Below, piece by piece: positions 10,480-20,397 of a stretch of DNA of 57,007 bases. The stretch's first letter is position 1. Each line of letters begins with the position of its first letter. The translations under genes and the position numbers were made by a program. A model generated the notes under the pieces. The model had not been told where the DNA came from, did not search any database, and saw only the letters and a list, made by a program, of their open reading frames with translations. The stretch is taken from positions 1 through 57,007 of the forward strand of contig SLNP01000031.1 of the NCBI GenBank assembly GCA_007132995.1. The letters run 5' to 3'. This DNA comes from Bacteroidales bacterium (GTDB lineage: Bacteria > Bacteroidota > Bacteroidia > Bacteroidales > VadinHA17).

Positions 10480-10533
10480 CGTTCCAAAATAGGAGATATT
10501 TATTATTGGACGAACACTTTTTTTTATAAGGAC

Positions 10534-10803
10534 ATGTACTTAACGACGGAGAAGAAGAAGGAATTTTTCAGGACATTTGGAACATCGGAGGATGATACCG
10601 GCACTGCAGAGGGTCAGATAGCACTCTTTTCATACAGAATTGCGCATCTTACGGATCACCTCAAGAGGAACAAGAAAGACTTCAGCACACAGAGAGCTCT
10701 TATCAAGCTGGTGGGTAAAAGGCGTAGTCTGCTTGATTATCTTAAGGCGAAGGATATTGAAAGGTATCGTGCAATAATTAAGGCACTTAAGCTTCGTAGA
10801 TAG
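10534..10803 (+). CDS. rpsO: 30S ribosomal protein S15
   Basis: S15 signature (IALFSYRIAHLTDHLKRNKKDFSTQRALIKLVGKRRSLLDYL); start set at MYLTTEKKKEF. Confidence 0.97.
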   Translation: MYLTTEKKKEFFRTFGTSEDDTGTAEGQIALFSYRIAHLTDHLKRNKKDFSTQRALIKLVGKRRSLLDYLKAKDIERYRAIIKALKLRR

Positions 10804-10811
10804 TTACAGGG

Positions 10812-10837
10812 AAAGGCAATTGATTGTTGCCTTTTTT
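10812..10837 (+). terminator. Intrinsic terminator between rpsO and pnp
   Basis: AAAGGCAA-TTGATTG-TTGCCTTT plus U tract. Confidence 0.8.
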
Positions 10838-10886
10838 CTTTTACAACAACGAATCCCACCCATTTTCAACTAACAGATTACCAGAT

Positions 10887-13043
10887 ATGTTTAATAAGAA
10901 GACCAAGAATATAGATCTCGGCAACGGTAGGGTTATGACCCTCGAGACCGGGAGGCTGGCCAGGCAGGCCGATGGAGCTGTCCTGCTTACGATGGGCCGC
11001 ACAATGTTGCTGGCCACTGTAGTCTCTGCCAAAGAGGCAAGAGAAGATGTAGATTTTCTGCCCCTTTCGGTAGATTACAGGGAGAAGTATGCATCGACCG
11101 GAAGGTTTCCGGGCGGATTTCTTAAAAGAGAAGCCAGGCCCTCAGATTATGAGGTGCTTGTCTCAAGGCTTGTAGACAGGGTGCTCAGACCCCTCTTCCC
11201 TGATGACTATCATGCAGAGACTTTTGTAACCATTAACCTCATCTCTGCAGATAAAGAGATAATTCCGGATGCTATGGCTGCACTTGCGGCCTCTGCGGCT
11301 CTTGCCGTTTCCGACATCCCCTTTAACGGCCCCATATCGGAGGTCAGGGTAGGCCGCATCAATGGGGAATACATAATCAACCCCACCGCAACTGAACTGA
11401 AAGAGTCAGATTTTGACATTATAGTTGGCGCCACCTACGAGAACATAACAATGGTTGAGGGAGAGATGAAAGAGGTATCTGAAGAGGATATGCTTGAGGC
11501 CCTTAAGGTGGCTCATGAAGCCATTAAGATGCAGTGCCGCGCCCAGAATGAGTTTGCCGGGGAGGTTGGTTCCGTTGTGAAGCGTGAGTATAGCCATGAG
11601 ACTCACGACGCCTCACTTGAGAAGAAGGTCTGGGATGAGACCTATGATAAGTGTTATGCCGTGGCAAAAGAGCAGATTAAAGACAAGCACAAGAGAACAG
11701 CCTCATTTGAAGAGGTTTTTGATGAGTTTATCTCGCAATTTGATGAAGAGAGCGAAACAGACATAGGTCTTGCAAAGAGATATTTCAACAAGGTGCACAA
11801 AGAGGCTGCCAGAAGGCTGGTTCTCGATGACAGTACAAGACTTGACGGAAGGGCTACCGATGAGATCAGGGCTATAGAGTGCGAGATAGACACCTTACCT
11901 ACAACCCACGGTTCGGCGCTTTTCACCAGAGGTGAGACTCAGGCACTTACCACGGTAACGCTGGGCACCAAGCTCGACGAGAAAATCATTGATGAGGTGC
12001 TTGTGAAGGGAACCGAAAAATTTGTTCTTCACTACAACTTCCCCCCATTCAGTACAGGCGATGCAAGGCCTTTCAGGGGAACCACACGCCGGGAGGTGGG
12101 GCATGGCAACCTGGCTATGAGGGCCTTAAAGGGCATTATGCCTCCCGAGACGGAGAACCCTTATGCGGTGAGGGTAGTGTCAGATATTCTCGAGTCGAAC
12201 GGATCATCATCGATGGCCACCGTGTGTGCAGGTTCACTTGCCCTTATGGATGCAGGAGTTCAGATCAGGAAGGCGGTTTCCGGTATCGCAATGGGTATGA
12301 TATCAGACGCCGAAACCGGCAAGTATGCAATACTATCAGATATACTGGGAGATGAAGATCATCTTGGTGACATGGATTTTAAAGTTGCCGGAACCCGGGA
12401 TGGGATAACAGCAGCCCAGATGGATATAAAGGTTGACGGACTCTCTTACGATGTTCTTAAGGAGGCCCTTGAGCAGGCCCGAAGAGGCAGGCTCCATATT
12501 CTCGATGTGATGGACAGGACGATTTCAACCCCCCGTCCTGAGCTTAAGCCTCATACACCCAGAATAGAGATGCTCACCATACCGAAAGAGATGATAGGTG
12601 CTTTAATTGGTCCCGGTGGCAAGGTGATACAGGAGATACAGAGAGAGACCGGTACCACGGTAGTTGTTGAGGAGATAAACGGTTATGGCGATGTCAACAT
12701 CTTTGGTGAAGATGAGGAGGCAATGACCAGAGCTCTTGACTGGATCAGGAAAATAGTTGCTGTTCCTGAGGTGGGCCAGGTCTATAAAGGCAAGGTTAAG
12801 AGCATACTTGCTTTTGGTGCTTTTATAGAGATACTTCCCAACAGGGATGGGCTTCTTCATATCTCTGAGATTGACTGGAAGAAGACTGAAAAGGTAGAGG
12901 ATGTAATGAAAGAGGGTGACGAGGTTGAGGTCAAGCTGATAGACATTGATCAGAAGACCGGTAAGCTTAAACTCTCAAGGAAGGTTCTTTTACCGAGACC
13001 TGAGCGCACAGATGGTGACAGCAGGAGAGGAGGTCGTTCCTGA
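10887..13043 (+). CDS. pnp: Polyribonucleotide nucleotidyltransferase
   Basis: RNase PH domains, KH ([19 protein letters not shown]) and S1 domains. Confidence 0.97.
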   Translation: MFNKKTKNIDLGNGRVMTLETGRLARQADGAVLLTMGRTMLLATVVSAKEAREDVDFLPLSVDYREKYASTGRFPGGFLKREARPSDYEVLVSRLVDRVLRPLFPDDYHAETFVTINLISADKEIIPDAMAALAASAALAVSDIPFNGPISEVRVGRINGEYIINPTATELKESDFDIIVGATYENITMVEGEMKEVSEEDMLEALKVAHEAIKMQCRAQNEFAGEVGSVVKREYSHETHDASLEKKVWDETYDKCYAVAKEQIKDKHKRTASFEEVFDEFISQFDEESETDIGLAKRYFNKVHKEAARRLVLDDSTRLDGRATDEIRAIECEIDTLPTTHGSALFTRGETQALTTVTLGTKLDEKIIDEVLVKGTEKFVLHYNFPPFSTGDARPFRGTTRREVGHGNLAMRALKGIMPPETENPYAVRVVSDILESNGSSSMATVCAGSLALMDAGVQIRKAVSGIAMGMISDAETGKYAILSDILGDEDHLGDMDFKVAGTRDGITAAQMDIKVDGLSYDVLKEALEQARRGRLHILDVMDRTISTPRPELKPHTPRIEMLTIPKEMIGALIGPGGKVIQEIQRETGTTVVVEEINGYGDVNIFGEDEEAMTRALDWIRKIVAVPEVGQVYKGKVKSILAFGAFIEILPNRDGLLHISEIDWKKTEKVEDVMKEGDEVEVKLIDIDQKTGKLKLSRKVLLPRPERTDGDSRRGGRS

Positions 13044-13117
13044 TTGTAGTCATAATGGGCGTTAATGCGGCGCGGCAGTATTACATCTGACCGGTCGGAG
13101 ATGAAAAGATAAAGAAG

Positions 13118-13143
13118 GGCGGGCCGCATCAGGCCCGCCTTTA
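13118..13143 (+). terminator. Intrinsic terminator downstream of pnp
   Basis: GGCGGGCC-GCATCA-GGCCCGCC-TTTA. Confidence 0.85.
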
Positions 13144-13556
13144 TGTTTCTGTCAGCGTCTATGGCCTCCACTACTATACTATTATACTGCATTAGCAATA
13201 GCGGCTTTTCAATATAACATATGCCGATGTTCCGACTCCCTATCTCTATAATATCTGCATGCCTGGTTGCCGGTACTGCCTGTAAATATTGCAAGGAGGG
13301 GCAGGAGATATAAGCAGGGTATAGCTTCACGATATCTTGAATCGATAGAGATGGGTTGCTTCCATTTTGTGAGGCTGTGCCGGGGTGTGCCCACGCTTGT
13401 GACTGATGTCAGCGATTGCCGGTTTTGTTGGTGATGAGAGCTTGTTCAGTGCCCTTTGTGAATTGATTTTTGATAAGAGCTATCCCGTTGGGCTGCACAG
13501 GGTGGTTTTTAAGGAAAAATTAAAAGAGTACTGCTGTTTAATTGGAAAAAATATAG

Positions 13557-13564
13557 TAGATTTG
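13557..13564 (+). promoter_or_regulatory. Putative -7 element TAGATTTG
   Basis: TAnnTTTG match upstream of the TPR lipoprotein gene; -33 weak. Confidence 0.4.
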
Positions 13565-13639
13565 CACTTATCGGATTATTCCGGTAATATTGTTGTTGAT
13601 AATCAGATTAGTAAACATCAAACGAATAAAATGACAACT

Positions 13640-15349
13640 ATGAAACGATTCAGAAGCCTTTTTATCCTTTCTATGGCGGTTTTGCTTATGGCAGGCTGTA
13701 ACCCGCTGAAAAGGATGCAGAGAAATGCCGACCAGGTCAGATATGAGGTCACCCCCGAGGTGCTTGAGGCCCACGGTGGTGAGGTTGCCCTTGATATCAG
13801 GGGAGTCTATCCCGAGAACTATTTTGACCGCAATGTTGTAGCGGAACTTACCCCTGTTTTGATATATGATGGTGGGGAGATTGAATTTGAGAAGATTACT
13901 GTGCAGGGTGAGAATGTACAGGATAACCACAGGGTTATCAGCAGGTCAGGTGGTAGTTTCAATTACGACTCAAGAATCGATTATACCGATGCTCTGAAGC
14001 GCTCTGAACTTTTCCTCAGGGTGAGTGCCACCAGAAGGAATAACACCGAAGAATTTGAGCCCGTTAAGCTGGCCGATGGTGTAATAGCGACATCGACACT
14101 TATTGGAGATGACGCCAAGCCGGTCATAATGGCTGATAATTTCCAGAGGATAGTTCCCGAAACCGGTATGGCAGATATTCTCTATCTGATCAACAGCCCT
14201 CTGGTGCGCCAGAGCGAGCTACGGGCAGAAGATGTTGTCAAGCTCGAGGAGTTTATCCAGAAGGTTGAGGAGACCGAAAACCTCCGCTTTACAGGAGCAA
14301 CGGTTAGTTCTTTTGCCTCTCCCGACGGACCTTTCAATTTCAATGAGAGGCTCTCAAGCAACAGGGGTGTCTCTGCCGACAGGGTTATAAGAAATCAGTT
14401 TGGTGATATAGAAGCAGCCCAGAGGGATGGATTCTTCAGCAACATCACCACCGCAGAAGACTGGGAAGGCTTCAGAAGACTTGTTTCCGAGTCAAATATA
14501 CGCGACAGGGATCTTATCTTAAGGGTTCTTTCCATGTATACAGATCCTGCTGTTCGCGAGCGCGAAATCAGGAATATGTCAGCCGCTTTTGAAGAGCTGA
14601 AGACAGATATCCTTCCCAAGCTCAGAAGGTCACAGCTTATAGTTGAGGCCGAGAGGGTTGGTAGAAGCGATCAGGAGATACTCAGAGAGATGAGGTCTAA
14701 CCCCAGAGTTTTATCACTCGAAGAGATGCTCTACGCAGCCACTCTGGTGACTGATGTGAATGAGCAGCTTAACTTCTATCAGACCACTGCACAGGCCTAT
14801 CCTGACTGCCCCCGTGCACACAATAATGTTGGCCGTACCTTTATAAAGCTTGGTAGGGCCGGTGATGCAGCAAGGGCCTTCCAGTCTGCGATGAACCTCA
14901 GCGCCTCTGATCCGATCAGGAGCAACCTCGGTTTTACAGCCATTATGCAGGGTGACTTCGATCAGGCTGAGGAGTACTTTACCGCAATGAGCAGTGCCAC
15001 TCCTGAATCCAGATTTGGACTTGGAATGGTTGCTGTAAGCAGGGGAGAATATGATCAGGCCGTTAATCTTTTCGGTACCGAGAACAGCTATAACCTTGGT
15101 CATGCACTTGTTCTTAAGAGCGACTACAGCAGGGCCAGGCGTGTACTTGATGCTGTTACCCCGACAGATTGCGGAAAAGTAAATTATATGAGAGCGGTTG
15201 TTGGAGCCAGAATGGCTGACAGGGACTATATGCTTACAAACCTCCGCGAAGCTGTTAACAGGGACAGCGACTGGAAAGATTATGCTGCCACTGACCTTGA
15301 GTTTGCTGACTACTTTGTAGAGAATGCTTTTATCTCTATAGTACAGTAG
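13640..15349 (+). CDS. TPR-repeat lipoprotein with OmpA-like region
   Basis: Lipobox (MAVLLMAGC), C-terminal TPRs (AHNNVGRTFIKLGRAGDAARAFQSAMNL); start at MKRFRSL. Confidence 0.8.
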   Translation: MKRFRSLFILSMAVLLMAGCNPLKRMQRNADQVRYEVTPEVLEAHGGEVALDIRGVYPENYFDRNVVAELTPVLIYDGGEIEFEKITVQGENVQDNHRVISRSGGSFNYDSRIDYTDALKRSELFLRVSATRRNNTEEFEPVKLADGVIATSTLIGDDAKPVIMADNFQRIVPETGMADILYLINSPLVRQSELRAEDVVKLEEFIQKVEETENLRFTGATVSSFASPDGPFNFNERLSSNRGVSADRVIRNQFGDIEAAQRDGFFSNITTAEDWEGFRRLVSESNIRDRDLILRVLSMYTDPAVREREIRNMSAAFEELKTDILPKLRRSQLIVEAERVGRSDQEILREMRSNPRVLSLEEMLYAATLVTDVNEQLNFYQTTAQAYPDCPRAHNNVGRTFIKLGRAGDAARAFQSAMNLSASDPIRSNLGFTAIMQGDFDQAEEYFTAMSSATPESRFGLGMVAVSRGEYDQAVNLFGTENSYNLGHALVLKSDYSRARRVLDAVTPTDCGKVNYMRAVVGARMADRDYMLTNLREAVNRDSDWKDYAATDLEFADYFVENAFISIVQ

Positions 15350-15382
15350 TAGATTTCTGAGTCAAAACGACACATATTTTAC

Positions 15383-15420
15383 CAGGCCGGGAGTTCGCAA
15401 GGACTCCCGGCCTGTTTATT
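15383..15420. terminator. Bidirectional intrinsic terminator
   Basis: 12-bp stem CAGGCCGGGAGT / ACTCCCGGCCTG followed by TTTATT, between convergent genes. Confidence 0.88.
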
Positions 15421-15486
15421 ACAGACAAGCAGGCTGGACTGTTTACCCTAATCTGTAATTATTACCTTACCGTTACAGGAACTTCA

Positions 15487-15975
15487 CTATTTCACCTCAC
15501 ACCTTTTACCACAGAATTCCCATAGTACTATGCCGGCTGTTACCGCTACATTAAGAGAGCGTTTAATACCAAATTGAGGTATCTGCAAAGAGAGGTCTGA
15601 CGCCTCAATAACATCAGGGGCTACACCATTGATCTCATGACCAAAGATAAGGGCATATTGACCTCTCTCTTCAAAGGGGAACCGGGCAAGGTCACATGCG
15701 TCGCCGGTCTGTTCAACCGCCACTATCTTGTATCCTGATTCGCTGTATCTCTTTACGGCACTCATGGTCTTTTCGTAGTAGTTCCAGGGAACAGACCGGG
15801 TTGCCCCCAGTGCAGTCTTCTGTATCTCCCTGTGCGGTGGTGTTCCGCATATTCCGCAGAGAGCTATGGCTTCTACTCCGAAAGCGTCGGCTGTACGGAA
15901 CAGCGATCCAATATTATTGAGACTTCTTATGTTGTCAACTATTACAACAACCCTGTTGTAGGCCCTCTCTCTCAT
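15487..15975 (-). CDS. SpoU/TrmH family RNA 2'-O-methyltransferase
   Basis: NIRSLNNIGSLFRTADAFG, LIFGHEINGV, IPQFGIKRSLNVAVTAGIVLWE motifs. Confidence 0.92.
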   Translation of the reverse strand: MRERAYNRVVVIVDNIRSLNNIGSLFRTADAFGVEAIALCGICGTPPHREIQKTALGATRSVPWNYYEKTMSAVKRYSESGYKIVAVEQTGDACDLARFPFEERGQYALIFGHEINGVAPDVIEASDLSLQIPQFGIKRSLNVAVTAGIVLWEFCGKRCEVK

Positions 15976-16178
15976 AGATGAATCTCTATTTCAGGCCGGA
16001 GCTTCTCCGGGCTACCTCTCTTTAACACCTGTGGCGCTAAAGTCAGACGAGACAGCCCCTCCCGCCATATATACCTCTTAATTGGGCGAAATTACAGAAA
16101 AATCGACTTATTGTTATTATATTGCAGAGAGCAGTGAGATCGCAGCAGCGAAGGCATAATAACTTTAAAGAGCACATT

Positions 16179-17369
16179 ATGAATATTCATGAGTATCAGG
16201 GTATATCTATACTGAAGGCATACGATGTCGATGTGGCGGAAGCCTTTGTGGCCGAGACACCAGATCAGGCGGTTATGGTGGCGCAGGAGCTTAAAGAGAA
16301 GTACAACACCGATCTGTTTGTGGTGAAGGCTCAGATTCACGCCGGAGGCCGAGGAAAAGGGGGGGGTGTGAAGGTTGCCCGATCTATCGATGAGGTTAGG
16401 GAGGCAGCCCGACAGATACTGGGTATGACCCTGGTTACCCCTCAGACAGGTCCCGCCGGAAAGGTTGTAAGAAAGGTACTTGTGGCAAGAAATGTCTTCT
16501 ATAAGGGGGAGGCACCCCACAAGGAGCTCTATGTAAGCATACTCCTGGACAGGGCCAGCGGAAGGTATATGTTTGTTTACTCGCCCGAGGGTGGAATGGA
16601 TATTGAGGAGGTTGCAGAGAAGAGTCCGGAAAAAATTTTCAGAGAGGAGATCAATCCCTCTACCGGGCTGCTGCCATTTCAGGCCAGAAGAATCGCCTTC
16701 AATCTGGGTCTGGAGGGCAAAGCCTTCAAGGAGATGCAGAGGTGTGCTGCCGGCTTGTGGGATGCCTTCAGGGGCTCTGATGCACAGCTGCTTGAGATAA
16801 ACCCCTTGCTTAAGGCGAGCGACGACAGGGTCATGGCCATTGACTGTAAGATGGCGCTTGACGATTCAGCACTGTTCAGACATAAGGATCTTTCTGAGAT
16901 GCGTGACCTTAACGAGGAGGATCCCTATGAGGTTGAGGCTTCTGAGTACAACCTCAATTTCATCAAGCTTGACGGCAATGTAGGCTGTATGGTAAATGGG
17001 GCAGGGTTGGCAATGGCTACAATGGATCTCATAAAGCTGTCGGGTGGCGAGCCCGCTAACTTTCTTGATGTCGGTGGCTCAGCCAATGCCAGCACCGTTG
17101 AGGCAGGCTTCAGGGTCATTCTTAAAGATAAGGCTGTAAAGGCAGTGCTTATAAACATTTTCGGAGGCATTGTAAGATGCGACAGGGTAGCCAGAGGTGT
17201 GGTTGAGGCATGCCGGTCGGCAGGTGATATCGATGTGCCTGTTATAGTGAGGCTGCAGGGTACAAATGCCATGGAGGCCAAAGAGATAATAGATAAATCA
17301 GGACTACAGGTTGAATCTGCAATCTCATTTGATGAGGCGGCAATAAAGGTCAGGGAGGCAATTGGTTAA
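16179..17369 (+). CDS. sucC: Succinate-CoA ligase subunit beta
   Basis: MNIHEYQG start, QIHAGGRGKGGGVK, NIFGGIVRCD. Confidence 0.95.
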   Translation: MNIHEYQGISILKAYDVDVAEAFVAETPDQAVMVAQELKEKYNTDLFVVKAQIHAGGRGKGGGVKVARSIDEVREAARQILGMTLVTPQTGPAGKVVRKVLVARNVFYKGEAPHKELYVSILLDRASGRYMFVYSPEGGMDIEEVAEKSPEKIFREEINPSTGLLPFQARRIAFNLGLEGKAFKEMQRCAAGLWDAFRGSDAQLLEINPLLKASDDRVMAIDCKMALDDSALFRHKDLSEMRDLNEEDPYEVEASEYNLNFIKLDGNVGCMVNGAGLAMATMDLIKLSGGEPANFLDVGGSANASTVEAGFRVILKDKAVKAVLINIFGGIVRCDRVARGVVEACRSAGDIDVPVIVRLQGTNAMEAKEIIDKSGLQVESAISFDEAAIKVREAIG

Positions 17370-17542
17370 CTGTTGTGTGAGCCGTCACAATACGGTTTTG
17401 ATGCTGATTTGCCGCAGCGACAAAGATACACCTCTCTCTTATCTTCCGGTTTACCCCCCTGCTTTTCTACTATGCAGATAGATCCCGATATTTTAAGCGG
17501 GCCCCCGTCAATAACCTCTATAACTGTTTTGTTCCTGTCCAT
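17366..17542 (-). CDS. Short CDGSH iron-sulfur domain protein
   Basis: CRCGKSASKPYCDGSH motif; start chosen at MDRNK. Confidence 0.88.
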   Translation of the reverse strand: MDRNKTVIEVIDGGPLKISGSICIVEKQGGKPEDKREVYLCRCGKSASKPYCDGSHNS

Positions 17543-17737
17543 CACTACTTTTTTATGTTTATATTTATTGTAGCAGCTGTAGGTAATCATCATCTTCTAC
17601 TACCTGCTGATCTCACATCCTTCACCTCCTGTTAATGGCAGAAAGGGTGTGCCAGTGGCCTCTATGGCCCCCGTGGTCATTTGGACCATTGGCATAGCTG
17701 CTCTGCCGGCACTATATGCTCCGGTAGTGATAGCCTC

Positions 17738-18265
17738 TCAGGGCGTCTCTCCTTCCGGGAATCGAATGTTTCTGTGCTCACCGTCGCAATAGGGCTGGCT
17801 TTTGGATTGGCCGCAGCGACAGAAGGAGGTGATAGTATTCTTCATAATAGTGCTCTTTCCGCCACATATAAGAGAGAAGCTCCCCTCTACCATGACAGGC
17901 CCCTCATCCAGAACTCTTACAGTCAGGGAAGAAGCATCTTCATCTTCTCCGGACTGACTGTAAAGCTCGGGCCTTCTCCATTTTATGTGGTTGGTGTGCG
18001 CCCTGTCAACATCACTGTTTCTCTCCTCTTCATTCCATTTCCATGTTAATGCCTCAGTGGGGCAGAGGTTGACGGTCTCTATTATTCTCTCTTCAGGCGC
18101 TCCTTCCATATCTACCCATGGTCGCCTTGAGGGGTTGAATACCTCTATCAACTCTCTGTAACACGATGAGGCATGTATGCAGGCAGAGGGTTTCCAGTAA
18201 ACGGTTATCTCTCTGCCTCTGTAACTTCTGTTCCTCTTCTCTGTGATTTTTCTGTTGTCGCCCAT
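17738..18265 (-). CDS. Fusion of divergent mono-cluster ferredoxin-like domain (Fer4_19 type) and CDGSH-type domain
   Basis: CIHASSCYREL...NLCPTEAL, then CRCGQSKSQPYCDGEH; start at MGDNRK. Confidence 0.85.
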   Translation of the reverse strand: MGDNRKITEKRNRSYRGREITVYWKPSACIHASSCYRELIEVFNPSRRPWVDMEGAPEERIIETVNLCPTEALTWKWNEEERNSDVDRAHTNHIKWRRPELYSQSGEDEDASSLTVRVLDEGPVMVEGSFSLICGGKSTIMKNTITSFCRCGQSKSQPYCDGEHRNIRFPEGETP

Positions 18266-18359
18266 AAGCGGTGGTTTATTATTTTTTATAACCCGGTTTT
18301 TCGATAAAAAAAGGTGGTAAAAGCCCTCTGTAGCAGTAAACAATTATTAACTGCAATGG

Positions 18360-18392
18360 TTTATGAGAAATTGATTTAATCAGATAAATTTG
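18360..18392 (+). promoter_or_regulatory. Putative promoter TTTA-N21-TAAATTTG for hybrid histidine kinase
   Basis: Motif and spacing match. Confidence 0.55.
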
Positions 18393-18407
18393 TCGGATTC
18401 ATATTCA

Positions 18408-18437
18408 CAAATATAGTTCTAATAGATAGTTTTACAA
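18408..18437 (-). promoter_or_regulatory. Putative promoter GTTG-N19-TATATTTG for the CDGSH fusion gene
   Basis: CAAATATA 18408-18415 and CAA 18435-18437 on + strand. Confidence 0.55.
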
Positions 18438-18538
18438 CCGGTGACCGATAGAAGAGTTTTGAGGTCAGAAGCTGATGCGAGCGGTAGTTTTACGCTTCAT
18501 ATTACGGCGTAGCGGTGTAGCTATATCGGAAACCTGTA

Positions 18539-20251
18539 ATGATACTTCCCATTTCAACAAACAATAACTTTCTTTATCTTATTACAGCAGAGCCTCTTGT
18601 GCTTGTGGTGGTGCTGCTTCTGCTACTCTCGCTTGTTATCATTGCAGCCATGCTGGCTACAATCCGGAGATTACGAGCTGCCGTATCAGATATCAGCCCT
18701 GCACCTCAAGAGGAGAGTAGGGGAGAGACCCCTTTGAATTCAGACAGTGGGTGCCTTAGTGATATTCTTCTGGAGTCGGCTGAAGATGGCATTGCCCTGT
18801 ACGATTCAAATTGGCAGCTGCTTTATGCCAATAGAGCATTCTTCACTATTGTTGGGCTGGCACCTGAAGATTACTCTTCCGATACGATCGATGAGCTTAT
18901 TCATCCGGATGATAGAGATTACCATTCTGTCAGAAACACGGAGGTACCCGTAAAGGGGTCCTATACTGACGAGATAAGGCTCAGACACAAGGATGGTCAC
19001 TATGTGGTGCTCAGTACAAAGACGGTTGTTGTTAATAGTCCGCACAATAACCCCGCCACCTATCTGACAATTTGCCGCGATATCACCTCTATCAGGGCTT
19101 TGTATGACGATCTTCTCAGCTCGAAAGAGGAGGCAGAGATGAGCAGCAGGCTTAAGGCAAGCTTTATGGCTAACATATCGCACGAGGTGAGGACCCCGCT
19201 AAATAGTGTGGTCGGATTTGCCAATCTCCTGATGGACAATGCGCTTGATGCAAAAACAAAATATGAGTACATAGAGCAGATCAACTTCAACTCCGAGAAG
19301 CTGCTTCAGATAATAGGAGACATTATTGACCTGGCTCGCCTTGAGAACTCCGAGGTAGAGATCTCCTATGAGGAGGTTTCCGTATCACAGCTAATTAACG
19401 ATGTTGAGAGCGAGACACGAAAAATTATCAGCAGAGAGGATAAGCCACTCATATTTTTTGTGCGCAGCGACATGGGCCACTATAGTGACACCATCTATAC
19501 AGATCCTGTCTGGCTTAAGAGGGCCCTTCGACATCTGCTCGATAACGCTGTCAAGTTTACACTGGAGGGCGAGATAGACCTTTTTTACGGATGCAACGAC
19601 TCACATGTTTTCTTCAGGGTAAGGGATACCGGTGTGGGTATTCACAGTGAAAACCTTGAGACTATATTTGAAGGATTCAGGCAGGAGGTAGATGGCCATC
19701 ACAGACCATTTGACGGTCTTGGAGTGGGTCTTACACTTGTACGGGAGGTTGTTGAGCGTATGGGGGGAGAGGTTACCGTCAGGTCTGAAAAGGGAGAGGG
19801 GTCTGAGTTTGAACTGCTGTTGCCCTACAGACCAGCCGGCACTGCCGAATCCGGCAAGAGTACCTGCAATGATAAAGAGTTGGCTGAATGGAGTGGTAAA
19901 AGGTGCCTTATTGTAGATGATAACCGCGATGTCCTTATATATCTGGAGAGAATATTGAGTGATACCGGAATTGATGTCATTACATCAAGGTCTGGTGCAG
20001 AGGCAATAGAGATAGTAAAGGGCGGTATGGATATAGATATTGTGCTACTGGACATGCAGATGCCCGATGTTCATGGTATTGAGGTGGCGCGTGCTCTCAG
20101 ATCAATTAAGAGCGACATTCCCATAGTAGCCCAGACAGCCTTTATATTCGAAGATGACAGAGACATTATACTGGACGCCGGCTGTGACTCCTGTCTCCTT
20201 AAGCCTGTCAGGCGCGAACAGCTTATAGCTGTTATGTCCGGCCTGCTGTGA
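18539..20251 (+). CDS. PAS-domain hybrid sensor histidine kinase with C-terminal receiver domain
   Basis: N-terminal TM, PAS, H-box (ANISHEVRTPLNSVVGFANLL), HATPase, REC (LIVDDNRDVLIYLERIL...VLLDMQMPDVHG). Confidence 0.94.
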   Translation: MILPISTNNNFLYLITAEPLVLVVVLLLLLSLVIIAAMLATIRRLRAAVSDISPAPQEESRGETPLNSDSGCLSDILLESAEDGIALYDSNWQLLYANRAFFTIVGLAPEDYSSDTIDELIHPDDRDYHSVRNTEVPVKGSYTDEIRLRHKDGHYVVLSTKTVVVNSPHNNPATYLTICRDITSIRALYDDLLSSKEEAEMSSRLKASFMANISHEVRTPLNSVVGFANLLMDNALDAKTKYEYIEQINFNSEKLLQIIGDIIDLARLENSEVEISYEEVSVSQLINDVESETRKIISREDKPLIFFVRSDMGHYSDTIYTDPVWLKRALRHLLDNAVKFTLEGEIDLFYGCNDSHVFFRVRDTGVGIHSENLETIFEGFRQEVDGHHRPFDGLGVGLTLVREVVERMGGEVTVRSEKGEGSEFELLLPYRPAGTAESGKSTCNDKELAEWSGKRCLIVDDNRDVLIYLERILSDTGIDVITSRSGAEAIEIVKGGMDIDIVLLDMQMPDVHGIEVARALRSIKSDIPIVAQTAFIFEDDRDIILDAGCDSCLLKPVRREQLIAVMSGLL

Positions 20252-20397
20252 TATATATTCCGACGGCAGTGCTCTCTATACAAAAACAGATGGTTTTGCC
20301 CATGCAGGCCATTCACCACAGCGCCGAACTACAATCTTTTCATCTTCTTTTCGGCATTCTAATTGGCTATCTTTACCCACATTAATATGACCCTTTA

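Noticed and set aside
12950-13330. 126-aa minus-strand ORF after pnp
   Set aside because: Runs through the pnp 3' end and its terminator hairpin; no domain.
13406-13630. N-terminal extension of the TPR lipoprotein ORF
   Set aside because: Clear lipoprotein signal begins at MKRFRSL and a putative promoter lies inside the extension.
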